This document shows positions 41,947-51,300 of a stretch of 64,000 bases of DNA, piece by piece (positions within the stretch are counted from its first letter, which is position 1; the number at the start of each line of letters is the position of its first letter). The translations under genes and the position numbers were made by a program. Where the stretch lies: contig NZ_JMQI01000073.1 of the NCBI RefSeq assembly GCF_000695625.1, forward strand, positions 182,646 through 246,645, in the 5' to 3' direction. This stretch comes from Amycolatopsis rifamycinica. Lineage in GTDB: Bacteria; Actinomycetota; Actinomycetes; Mycobacteriales; Pseudonocardiaceae. The notes beneath the pieces are model-generated. The model was given only the letters and a program-made list of their open reading frames with translations, ran no database searches and was not told where the DNA came from.

Positions 41947-42852
41947 GTGGATCTCGCGGCGCTGCTGGACCGGATAGCCGACGACGTTGCGACCGACATC
42001 GGCCGCGGCGTCGTCGCGGACTACATTCCCGCGCTGGCCAGGGTCGAGCCCGGGCGGTTCGGCATGGCGGTGGCCGAAGTGGACGGTGCCGTGCACGGCG
42101 TCGGCGACTGGGAGCGCCCGTTCTCCGTGCAGAGCATGTCCAAAGTGTTCACCCTGGCCCTGACCCTTTCGCGCGGCGACGGCGTGTGGGCCCGCGTCGG
42201 CCGCGAACCGTCGGGTGATCCGTTCAATTCGCTGGTGCAGCTCGAACACGAGGACGGCATTCCGCGCAACCCGTTCATCAACGCCGGCGCGCTGGTGGTC
42301 ACCGACGAACTCGCCCGCCACGGCGACGCGGCGGACGCGCTGCTCGCCTTCCTCCGGCAGGAGAGCGGCCGCCAGGAGATCACGGTGGATCCCGAGGTGG
42401 CGGCTTCGGAGGCCGGGCACGCCGACCGCAACCGCGCGCTCGCGTACTTCATGGCTTCCTACGGCAACATGCGCCACCCGGTGCCGTCGGTGCTGGACCA
42501 GTACGTCCGCCAGTGCTCGATCGCGATGAGCTGCGCCGACGTCGCCCGCTCGGCGTTGTTCCTGGCCCGCCACGGTCTGCGCAACGACGGCTCCCGCCTG
42601 CTCGGGCTCAGCGCGGCGAAGCGGATCAACGCGGTGATGCTGACGTGCGGCACGTACGACGCGGCGGGCGAATTCGCCTACCGGGTCGGCCTGCCGGGCA
42701 AGAGCGGCGTGGGCGGCGGCATCCTGGCGATCGTCCCGGGCCGGTGCGCGGTCTGCGTCTGGAGCCCGGGACTGGACGCCCGCGGCAACTCCGTGGCCGG
42801 GGTGGCCGCGCTCGACCGGTTCACGACGCTGACCGGCTGGTCGATCTTCTGA
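41947..42852 (+). CDS. glsA: Glutaminase
   Basis: 301 residues, serine-dependent beta-lactamase-like glutaminase. The catalytic Ser-x-x-Lys is in PFSVQSMSKVFTL. Conserved GDPFNSLVQLEHEDGIPRNP, NPFINAGALV and the C-terminal GLPGKSGVGGGILAIVPG are present, with the tyrosine-containing loop ALAYFMASYGNM. It hydrolyses glutamine to glutamate and ammonia in the cytoplasm. The GTG at 41947 (VDLAALLDRI) matches family N-termini; an in-frame ATG at 41905 is too far upstream. It is convergent with the DauR-like gene, one base apart. Confidence 0.93.
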   Translation: MDLAALLDRIADDVATDIGRGVVADYIPALARVEPGRFGMAVAEVDGAVHGVGDWERPFSVQSMSKVFTLALTLSRGDGVWARVGREPSGDPFNSLVQLEHEDGIPRNPFINAGALVVTDELARHGDAADALLAFLRQESGRQEITVDPEVAASEAGHADRNRALAYFMASYGNMRHPVPSVLDQYVRQCSIAMSCADVARSALFLARHGLRNDGSRLLGLSAAKRINAVMLTCGTYDAAGEFAYRVGLPGKSGVGGGILAIVPGRCAVCVWSPGLDARGNSVAGVAALDRFTTLTGWSIF

Positions 42853-42853
42853 G

Positions 42854-43471
42854 TCAGCGCAGGTAGTTGTAGACGCTCGCCCGCGAGATCCCGAGCAGCT
42901 CGGTCAGCGACGGCACCGCGTTCTTCAGCTCCAGGAACCCCCGCTCCTTCAACGACCGCACGAGGTCCTTCTTCGCCGCCGCCGGCAGGCCGCGCGGGGT
43001 GTGGCCGCGCTCGGCCGCGTAGTCCTCGACCGCGGCGCGCAGCTCGCCGGCCGTCCGGGCGCGCAGGGACTCGGTGAGCGGGGCCGGTTCGCCGGTGGCG
43101 GCCAGCCGGGTGAGGGCGTGGGCCGCCGAGCCGAGCAGGGAGACGTCGAGGTTGAGGCACAGCGCCGCGACGTACTCCCCGGCCGAGTTGCGCAGGCCGA
43201 TCGACGTGCTCTTCGCCGGCCGCCCGTCCGGGAACCGGTTCGGGTAGTTCTGCAGCACGTCCGGGAACTCCGCGTCGGCGATCCGGGCCAGCCCCAGCTC
43301 GGTGGCCGGGTCGCCGACCGCGCGCCCGGACAGGCCGCCCTCGATCGCGCGCACCGCGTGGGCCGGGTCGCGCAGGTCGTGCAGCACCACCTCGCACAGG
43401 CCCGGGAACATCCGGCCGACGGCGTGGGCGATCTTCTCCGCCTCGCGCAGCAGCAGCTCGTCCTCGGTCAT
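42854..43471 (-). CDS. YheO/DauR-like PAS-HTH transcriptional regulator
   Basis: 205 residues. The N-terminal PAS-like YheO domain (MFPGLCEVVLHDLRDP, FPDVLQNYPNRFPDGRPAKS) is followed by a C-terminal DauR helix-turn-helix that ends VPSLTELLGISRASVYNYLR. DauR regulates D-amino acid catabolism in Pseudomonas. Its ATG overlaps the stop of the threonine-synthase-like gene (ATGA), so regulator and enzyme form one minus-strand operon. It probably controls that enzyme. The likely target sites are the paired palindromes at 44594-44627. Confidence 0.9.
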   Translation of the reverse strand: MTEDELLLREAEKIAHAVGRMFPGLCEVVLHDLRDPAHAVRAIEGGLSGRAVGDPATELGLARIADAEFPDVLQNYPNRFPDGRPAKSTSIGLRNSAGEYVAALCLNLDVSLLGSAAHALTRLAATGEPAPLTESLRARTAGELRAAVEDYAAERGHTPRGLPAAAKKDLVRSLKERGFLELKNAVPSLTELLGISRASVYNYLR

Positions 43472-44583
43472 CCGATCAGCTCCCGCAGCCGGTCCGCCGC
43501 CTTCAGCCCCGAGCCGGTGAGCACGACGACCGTGGTCTCGCCGGGCCGGATGGCCCCCCGCGCGCGGAAGACGCCGATCGCCGCGGCGGCCGTCGCGCTG
43601 GTGGGCTCCGCGTAGAGGCCGAGGGACGCCAGGCGGCGGGCGGCCGCGGCGATGTCGTCCTCGGCGATCGCCGCGGTGTCCCCGCCCGAGCGCCGGATCG
43701 CCGCGACGACCTCCGGCAGTCGCACCGGACGGCGGATCGCCGTCCCTTCGGCGACCGTCGGCGCGAACCCGGGCGGCTGCCGGTCGTGGAAGGCCGCGTC
43801 GACGGGGGAGCAGTTCCGCGGCTGCGCGACGAGCAGGCGCGGGCGCCGCGCGATGGACCCGGCGGCCAGCAGCTCGCCGAACCCGAGGTCGCAGCCCAGC
43901 ACGATGCTGCCCGCGCCGGCCACCGTGACGACGGCGTCGGGGGCGCGGAAGCCGAGGTCCTCCCACAGCTCGTAGGCGAGGGTCTTGGTGCCCTGCAGGA
44001 AGAACGGGTGCCAGTTGTGGCTGGCGTAGGTGGTGCGGTCCGAGCGGCGGACGGCCTCGGCGGCGGTGTCGTCGCGGGTACCCGGCACCAGCTCGACGGC
44101 CGCGCCGTACGCGCGGGTCTGCAGCACCTTCGCCGGTGACGTCCCTTCCGGCGCCAGGACGGTCGCCGCGATCCCGGCCGCGGCGCTGTAGGCCGCCACC
44201 GACGAGCCGCCGTTCCCGGAGCTGTCCTCGAGCAGCTCCCGCACCCCGGCGCCGGCCAGCGCGGAGACCATGACGCTGGAGCCGCGGTCCTTGAAGCTGC
44301 CGGTCGGGCTGAACCATTCGAGCTTGAACCGGACCTCGGTGCCGTCCCAGACCCGCGGGACCAGGGGAGTGCAGCCTTCCCCGAGCGACACCGGGCGGAG
44401 GTCGCCGGGCAGCGCGGCCCGGTACCGCCAGAGCGAGCGGACGCCGGTGTCGACGTCGTCCGGGCGCAGGCCGCCCAGCGGCGCCACGGTCAGCGGGGCG
44501 CCGTCGTCGCCACGCCAGCGCACCGCGTCGCCGGGGTACCGCGCTCCCGATCGCTCGTCGGTGTACCAGTACTCCACCGTCAC
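43468..44583 (-). CDS. Threonine synthase-like PLP enzyme (fold type II)
   Basis: 371 residues. PLP lysine in WFSPTGSFKDRGSSVMV, phosphate-binding glycine loop SSGNGGSSVAAY, and the C-terminal PLP N1-contact region VVVLTGSGLKAADRL. This is the threonine synthase / threonine dehydratase-like family, but the partner DauR-like regulator suggests a catabolic ammonia-lyase acting on a D- or hydroxy-amino acid rather than threonine synthesis. It is the first gene of a two-gene operon, with tandem TRGAC-N5-GTCCA operators just upstream. Exact substrate unknown. Confidence 0.85.
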   Translation of the reverse strand: MTVEYWYTDERSGARYPGDAVRWRGDDGAPLTVAPLGGLRPDDVDTGVRSLWRYRAALPGDLRPVSLGEGCTPLVPRVWDGTEVRFKLEWFSPTGSFKDRGSSVMVSALAGAGVRELLEDSSGNGGSSVAAYSAAAGIAATVLAPEGTSPAKVLQTRAYGAAVELVPGTRDDTAAEAVRRSDRTTYASHNWHPFFLQGTKTLAYELWEDLGFRAPDAVVTVAGAGSIVLGCDLGFGELLAAGSIARRPRLLVAQPRNCSPVDAAFHDRQPPGFAPTVAEGTAIRRPVRLPEVVAAIRRSGGDTAAIAEDDIAAAARRLASLGLYAEPTSATAAAAIGVFRARGAIRPGETTVVVLTGSGLKAADRLRELIG

Positions 44584-44593
44584 CTCCCGGTCC

Positions 44594-44608
44594 TGGACGA
44601 ACGGTCCA
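44594..44608. promoter_or_regulatory. Operator copy 1 for the DauR-like operon
   Basis: TGGAC GAACG GTCCA: perfect 5-bp arms, 10 bases upstream of the PLP-enzyme start. It is copied with one mismatch 19 bases away. Confidence 0.65.
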
Positions 44609-44612
44609 AGTC

Positions 44613-44627
44613 TAGACGTACTGTCCA
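44613..44627. promoter_or_regulatory. Operator copy 2 for the DauR-like operon
   Basis: TAGAC GTACT GTCCA: same TRGAC-N5-GTCCA form as the site at 44594. The centre-to-centre distance is 19 bases, about two helical turns, which suits cooperative dimer binding. Confidence 0.6.
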
Positions 44628-45263
44628 GTACTACTCCCGAGTACGCGAAATGTCTTCAGCTTCTTCTCAGGAAAAGCCGGTAACGGACAGGCGGAAAATT
44701 TCGATCACGCGTGTCGCTCAGGTGCGCCGCCGACGGTCGCTCGAATACGGGCCGGCGTGCTCGCGGCGGTGCCCGTGGCCTCCGGCGTCCCTCGTTCGTG
44801 GTCTCGTGAGCACCGAGAATTCCGGAGCGTGACCAATCCACAGTGGACGTCCGTGGTGGCGCGGGAGTGGCGCCACGTATTCTTCGGGCGATTGTTTCCG
44901 CGACTCCGTAAAACGCCGGGAAATCGGCGCGAAGAATCGGCGTCGGCCGGTGGGCGCGGATCGGTGAAGGAAGCGCCGGCACCCGTCTGCTTTACCGCCG
45001 GGATAAGCGGCGGAGCTCGCGGCGAAACCTCGGAGCGACGGTCGACGTGGTCCGGAGTGGTCAACCGCGCGGCGTCCACCGGACGGGATGGCCTGCGCCG
45101 TCCGGCGGCGCGTGGCGGGTGGACCACGCCGCGGAACCGGTCCACCGCGGCCGGCTGGGCCCGCTTCGGCACCGGGAACGTGACGGTGACGTTAAATTCT
45201 TGCGCCCTCGGCCTGGTCCATCCCGAATTTTCTGAACCTCGGCGATGAAATCGTGGTCACTTG

Positions 45264-45293
45264 TTGACGGCACGGGCGGGAACCCGCTTAAGT
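45264..45293 (+). promoter_or_regulatory. Possible promoter of the polyketide synthase operon
   Basis: TTGACG (45264-45269), 18-base spacer, TTAAGT (45288-45293), about 45 bases before the ATG. The -35 fits the housekeeping sigma factor well and the -10 only moderately. Unconfirmed. Confidence 0.35.
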
Positions 45294-45337
45294 ACCTCCC
45301 GTTACCCTTCACCCTTTCGTGCGTAGCGGGAGTTCCC

Positions 45338-48300
45338 ATGCGTCTCTCGAAAGACGACTCCGTGCCGGCCGGGTTGGTCGTCGCCGTGTCGCCGCTGCGA
45401 TGGCCGTCGGCGCGCGGGGTCGCGGCCGCCGCCCGCGGAGGCGGGCTGGGCGTGCTCGACCTGACGGCCGGGGGCACCACGGCCGCGGAAGAGCTCGCGC
45501 TGCTGGGCGAGTGGGGTATCCCGGCGTTCGGGGTCCGGCTGGCACGGCCGGCGGACCTGCCCGAAGCCGCGACCACCGTGCTGCTGACCGAGGACGCCGA
45601 GTGCGCGCCGCGGGACTTCCCGGGCCGGCGGGTGCTGGCCGAGGTCAGCTCCCGCGCCGCGGCCGGCCGGGCGGCCGCCGCCGGCGCCCACGGCCTGATC
45701 GCCCGCGGGCACGAATGCGGGGGCCGGGTCGGGGAGCTGAGCACGTTCGTGCTGCTCCAGGCCCTGCTGGCCGACGATGGCCTCGGTGTCCCGGTGTGGG
45801 CGGCGGGCGGCATCGGGCCGCACACCGCCGCGGCCGCGGTCGCGGGTGGCGCGGCCGGCGTCGTCGTCGACACCCAGCTCGCCCTGCTGCCGGAAGCCGA
45901 ACTCCCGGCCGCGCTGACCACCGCCGTCACCGGTCTCGACGGCTCGGAGACGACCGTCGCCGGCGGCGTCCGCGTCCTGGCCCGGCGCGGCACCGAGCCT
46001 CTCGAAGCCGGCCAGGACGTCTTCCTCGCCACCCGGTTCCGCGACCGCTGGGGCACGGTGACCGCGGCGGTGCGCGGCCTGGCCGACGCCGTCGGCGCGG
46101 CCCTGCGCCTGCCGGACGCGGTCCTCGGTCCCGGCAGCGCGGGCAGCCGCGCCCTCGGCACGGCGCTGCCGGTCGCCCAGGGCCCGATGACCCGCGTCAG
46201 CGACCAGCCCGCCTTCGCGGCGGAGGTCGCCGCGGGCGGGGCGCTGCCGTTCATCGCCTTGGCCCTCTCCGGCCCGGAGCAGACCCGTGACGTGCTGGAA
46301 CGGACCCGCGCGGCCGTCGGCGACGCGCCATGGGGCGTCGGTGTCCTCGGCTTCGCCGCCGACGACGTGAAGGCCGCGCAGCTGGCGGTCATCCGCGAGC
46401 TGCGGCCCACGCACGCGATCATCGCCGGCGGCCGGCCCGCACAGGCCGTGGCCCTGGAAGACGCCGGCATCGCCACCTTCCTGCACGTGCCCTCGCCGGG
46501 CCTGCTGAAGCAGTTCCTCGAGGCGGGTGCCCGCAAGTTCGTCTTCGAAGGCTCGGAGTGCGGCGGCCACGTCGGCCCGCGCACCAGCTTCCCGCTGTGG
46601 GAGGCCCAGCTCGGCGTGCTCGCCGACTTCCTCGCCGCCGTCCCGGACGCGGCCGCGGACCTGCGGCTGCTGTTCGCCGGCGGCATCCACGACGAGCGCT
46701 CGGCCGCGATGGTGGCCGCCCTCGCCGCCCCGGTGGCCGCCCGGGGCGCGGCGATCGGGGTGCTGATGGGCACCGCCTACCTCTTCACCCGCGAGGCCGT
46801 CGACGCCGGCGCGGTGCGCCCGCTGTTCCAGCGCCGGCTCCTGGACGCCGAGCACACCGATCTGCTCGAAACCGCGCCGGGGCACGCCACGCGCTGCGTG
46901 CGCAGCCCGTTCACCGAGGAGTACGCGGCGATCAAGGCCGGCCTCGCCGAGCGCGGCGTGCCGAGCCGGGACGCCTGGGAGCAGCTGGAAACCCTCAACG
47001 TCGGGCGGCTCCGCCTGGCCAGCAAGGGCATCGAGCGCGTCGGCGACGAGCTGCGTGACGTCGGCGAAGACCGTCAGCTCGCCGAAGGCATGTTCATGGC
47101 GGGCGAAGTGGCCGTGCTGCGCTCGGCCGTCACCACGATCGCGGAACTGCACCACTCGGTGGGCGAAGGCGCGAACGCGTTCCTGCGCGCGCGGGCCGCG
47201 GCGTTCGGCGCCGCCGAGGCGGAACCGGTGGCGCCCGCGCCCCTGGACATCGCGATCGTCGGCATGGCCTGCATGTTCCCCCAGGCCCCGGACCTGGCCG
47301 CGTTCTGGGCGAACGTCCTCGCCGGCGCCGACGCGGTCACCGAAGTGCCCCCGCAGCGCTGGGACACCGCGCTGTACTACGACCCCGAGGGACAGGGGGA
47401 GCGGACGCCGTCGCGCTGGGGCGGCTTCCTGCCCGAGATCGGCTTCGACCCGCTGCGGTACGGCATCCCGCCGTCGTCGCTGGCCAGCATCGAACCCGTG
47501 CAGCTGCTGGCCCTGGAGGCCGCGCACCGGGCGCTGGCCGACGCCGGCTACGCCGACCGCGCGTTCGACCGGGCCCGGACGTCGGTGGTGTTCGGCGCCG
47601 AGGCGGGCAGTGACCTGTCGAACGCGATGACGCTGCGCTCGGTGCTGCCGTCCTACGTGGGCGAACTGCCGTCCGAACTGGACGAACGGCTGCCGCGGAT
47701 CACCGAAGACTCCTTCCCCGGCGTGCTCGCCAACGTCATCGCCGGCCGGATCGCCAACCGGCTCGACCTGGGCGGGGCCAACTACACCGTCGACGCCGCG
47801 TGCGCGTCCTCGCTCACCGCGGTCGACGTCGCCTGCAAGGAACTGACCGCCGGCACCAGCGACCTCGTCCTCTGCGGCGGCGCGGACCTGCACAACGGCA
47901 TCAACGACTACCTCCTGTTCGCCTCCGCCCACGCGCTTTCGCCGACCGGGCGGTCGGCGACGTTCGACAGCGCGGCGGACGGCATCGCGCTCGGCGAAGG
48001 CGTCGCCTGCATCGCCTTGAAGCGCCTCGCCGACGCCGAACGCGACGGCGACCGCGTGTACGCCGTGATCAAGGGCGTCGGCGCGGCCTCGGACGGCCGC
48101 GCGCTCGGCCTGACCGCGCCCCGGCCCGAGGGGCAGCACACCGCGTTGACCCGCGCCTACCGCAACGCCGGCGTCTCGCCCGCGCGCGTCGGCCTGGTCG
48201 AGGCGCACGGCACCGGCACCGTCGTCGGCGACCGGACCGAGCTCGGCACGCTGACGAAGGTGTTCACCGAGGCCGGCGCCGCGCCCGGCGGGTGCACGAT

Positions 48301-51300
48301 CGGCTCGGTGAAGTCCCAGATCGGGCACACCAAGTGCGCCGCGGGCCTGGCCGGGCTGATCAAAGCCGCGCTCGCGGTGCACACCGGCGTCAAACCGCCG
48401 ACGCTGCACCTGTCGGCGCCGAACCCGGCGTGGGACCCGTCGACGAGCCCGTTCGTGTTCCAGACGACGGCGCAGCCGTGGACCGCGCCGCCGTCCGAGC
48501 GGCTCGCCGGGGTCAGCGCGTTCGGCTTCGGCGGCACCAACTTCCACGTGGTGCTCGCCGCGCACGACGGCGTGCCGCCCGCGCAGGCCGCGGACGAGTG
48601 GCCCGCCGAGCTGTTCACCTTCACCACGGAATCCGCGGCGCGGACCCTGCTGGAGCTGGCCACCGACGTCCCGGCGGGACGGCAGCCGTGGCGGCTGCGG
48701 GACCTCGCCCTCGGCGCGTCCCGGCGAGCCGAAGCGGCGGGCGGCCGGATCCGGCTCGCCGTCGTCGCGTCCACTGTGGACGAGCTGGCCGGCTCGCTGC
48801 GCAAGGCGCTGGACGGGCTCGACGCCCCGGGCGTGTTCCGCGCCGGCGAGGACGAACCCGGCGACGTCGCGGTGCTGTTCCCGGGCCAGGGCAGCCAGCG
48901 GCCGGGCATGTTCGCCGAGCTGTTCGTCACCTTCCCCGAACTGCAGCGGTACCTGCGCCTGGACCCGGCGACGGTCGACGTCGTCTTCGGGCCGGCGGTG
49001 TTCGGGGAGCGGGCGCGGCAGGCGCAGGCCGAGCGCGTCACGGACACCCGCGTCGCCCAGCCCGCGCTCGGGGTCACCGGGCTCGCGGCGTTCCGGCTGC
49101 TGACCCGCGCCGGCGTGCGGCCCTCGATGCTCGGCGGCCACAGCTACGGCGAACTGACGGCGCTGGCCGCGGCCGGCGCGCTCACCCCCGAAGCCCTGCT
49201 GCACGCCAGCCACGCGCGAGCCGGGGCGATCGTCGCCGCGGTGCCGCCGGACGACCCGGGCGCGATGGCCGCGGTCTCGGCGGGCGCCGCGGAGACCGGG
49301 AAGGTCCTGGCCGACGCCGGCCTCGGCGCCGTCGTCCTGGCCAACCACAACTCGCCGAAGCAGACGGTGATCTCCGGGCCGACGGCCGACGTCGAGGCCG
49401 CCGTCGGGCACCTGCGGGCCGCCGGGCTCGGGGCGAAGCGGATCCAGGTCGCGTGCGCGTTCCACAGCTCGCTGGTGGCGCCGGCGGGAGAGGCGTTCGG
49501 CCGGGCCCTGGACGCGATCGGCGTCGTGCCGCCCGAGGTCCCGGTGTACGGCAACCGGACGGCCGCGCCCTACCCGGCCTCGCCGGACGCGATCCGCGGC
49601 GAGCTGGCCGCCCAGCTGGGCGCGCCGGTCCGGTTCGTCGAGCAGATCGAGGCGATGTACGCGGCCGGGGCCCGGGTGTTCGTCGAGGCCGGGCCCGGGG
49701 CGGTGCTGGCGAAGCAGGTCGCGGCCATCCTCGGCGACCGGCCGCACCGGACGGTCGGCTTCGAACAGCCGGGCCGCCGCGGCCTGCCGGGCTTCCTCGG
49801 CGCGCTGGCGCGGCTGGCGGTGTCCGGGGTGCCCGTCGAGACGGGCTGGCTGTTCCGCGGCCGCGACGCGGTCGACGCCGGCACCGCGCCCCGCCCGAAG
49901 CGTCCCGGGTGGACGGTCGACGGCCACCTGCTCCGCGCGGCGGACGGCACGATCCCGGCCGGCGCCCTCCGCCCGGCGGAGCGGATCTCGCTCGGGGTGG
50001 CGGCGGCTCCGCCGGCGGCCACGTCGGAGGCGATGGTCGCCGACTTCCTGCGCACGAGCCGCGAGATGATCGCGGCTCAGCGGGACGTGCTCCTGGGCTT
50101 CCTCGGCAGCGAGACGCCGTCGCCGGTCCCGCCGCCGATCACGGTGCCGGTGATCGAGCCGCCCACGGCGGCGCCGGTCGTGGCGCCGGCGGCGGTGCCG
50201 GTGCCGGTGTCGGTGCTGGAGACCGTGGTGGCGGTGATCGGGGAGCGGACGGGGTATCCGGTGGAGATGATCGAGCCGGACCTCGATCTGGAAGCCGACT
50301 TGAGTGTGGATTCGATCAAGCGCGCCGAGATCGCGGGCGAGCTGGCGTCCCGGCTGGGGCTGGCCGGCGGTGACGTCGAGGAGTTCGCGAAGGCCCGCAC
50401 CGCGGCGGCGATCGCGGAGCTGATCGGTGACCAACGCCCCGAGCCGGCGCCGATCCCCGCGCCGGCGGCGGTGTCGGTGCTGGAGACCGTGGTGGCGGTG
50501 ATCGGGGAGCGGACGGGGTATCCGGTGGAGATGATCGAGCCGGACCTCGATCTGGAAGCCGACTTGAGTGTGGATTCGATCAAGCGCGCCGAGATCGCCG
50601 GGGAACTGGCCACCCGCCTGAACCTCGACCCGGGTGGTGACGTCGAGGAGCTGGCCAAGGCCCGCACCGCCGCGGCGATCGCCGAGCTCATCGGCGGCGA
50701 GCGCCCGAAGGTCACCTCGGGTGCGTTGAGCGCACCGAAGGCCGCCCTGGAGCCCGCCGGGTCGGCCGAGCCCGCGCCGCTCGTCGTCGCGCCGAAACGT
50801 CTGGTCATGGCCGAGGTCGAGCTCGCCTCCGCCGGGACCTCCGACGTCGCCGGGCGGACTTTCCTGGTGCTCGGCCGCGGTGCGCTCGCCGAGGCCGTCC
50901 GGACGCGCCTCGCCGGGCTGGGCGCGTCCGCCGAGGTCGCCGACGAGGTCCGCGGCGGGTTCGACGGCGTCCTCGTCCTCCCGGACGACCGGCCCGTGCT
51001 GCCCGCCGCCTTCCCCCGGTACCAGGCCGCCCTCGCGACGAAACCCGCCTGGCTGCTGACCGCCGGACCGGGCGAAGGCTTGCGCGGCTTCCACCGCAGC
51101 CTCGCCCGCGAATACCCGGACACGCTCACCCGCGTCGTCGAACTGGCCCCGGACGAAACCCCCGGACGACAGGCCGCCGCCTTCGTCGAAGAGCTGTCCA
51201 CAGTGGATCGGGAACCCGTCGTGGTCCGAAAAGGCGAACACCGCCTGGGCTTCCGGATGACCGAACAGGACCTCGGCCCGCTCGGCGCCAGCGGCGCGGG

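Larger units (their letters stand above)
44584..45337. promoter_or_regulatory. Long intergenic region before the polyketide synthase
   Basis: 754 bases. The left end holds the two DauR-type palindromes. The middle (about 44630-45240) has lower GC than its surroundings and no reading frame with convincing codon use on either strand. The right end holds a possible promoter. The length and AT-richer composition suggest regulatory DNA for the biosynthetic cluster or decayed sequence. I see no structured RNA that I can name. Confidence 0.5.

Noticed and set aside
44705..45248. Open frames of 155 and 163 codons in the gap before the PKS
   Set aside because: They overlap each other on opposite strands and lack the strong third-position GC of real genes here. 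They also have no ribosome-binding site or motif.
45245..45337. Alternative ATG start for PKS 1
   Set aside because: The 31 added residues show no homology and cover the probable promoter. The ATG at 45338 has a GGGAG ribosome-binding site.
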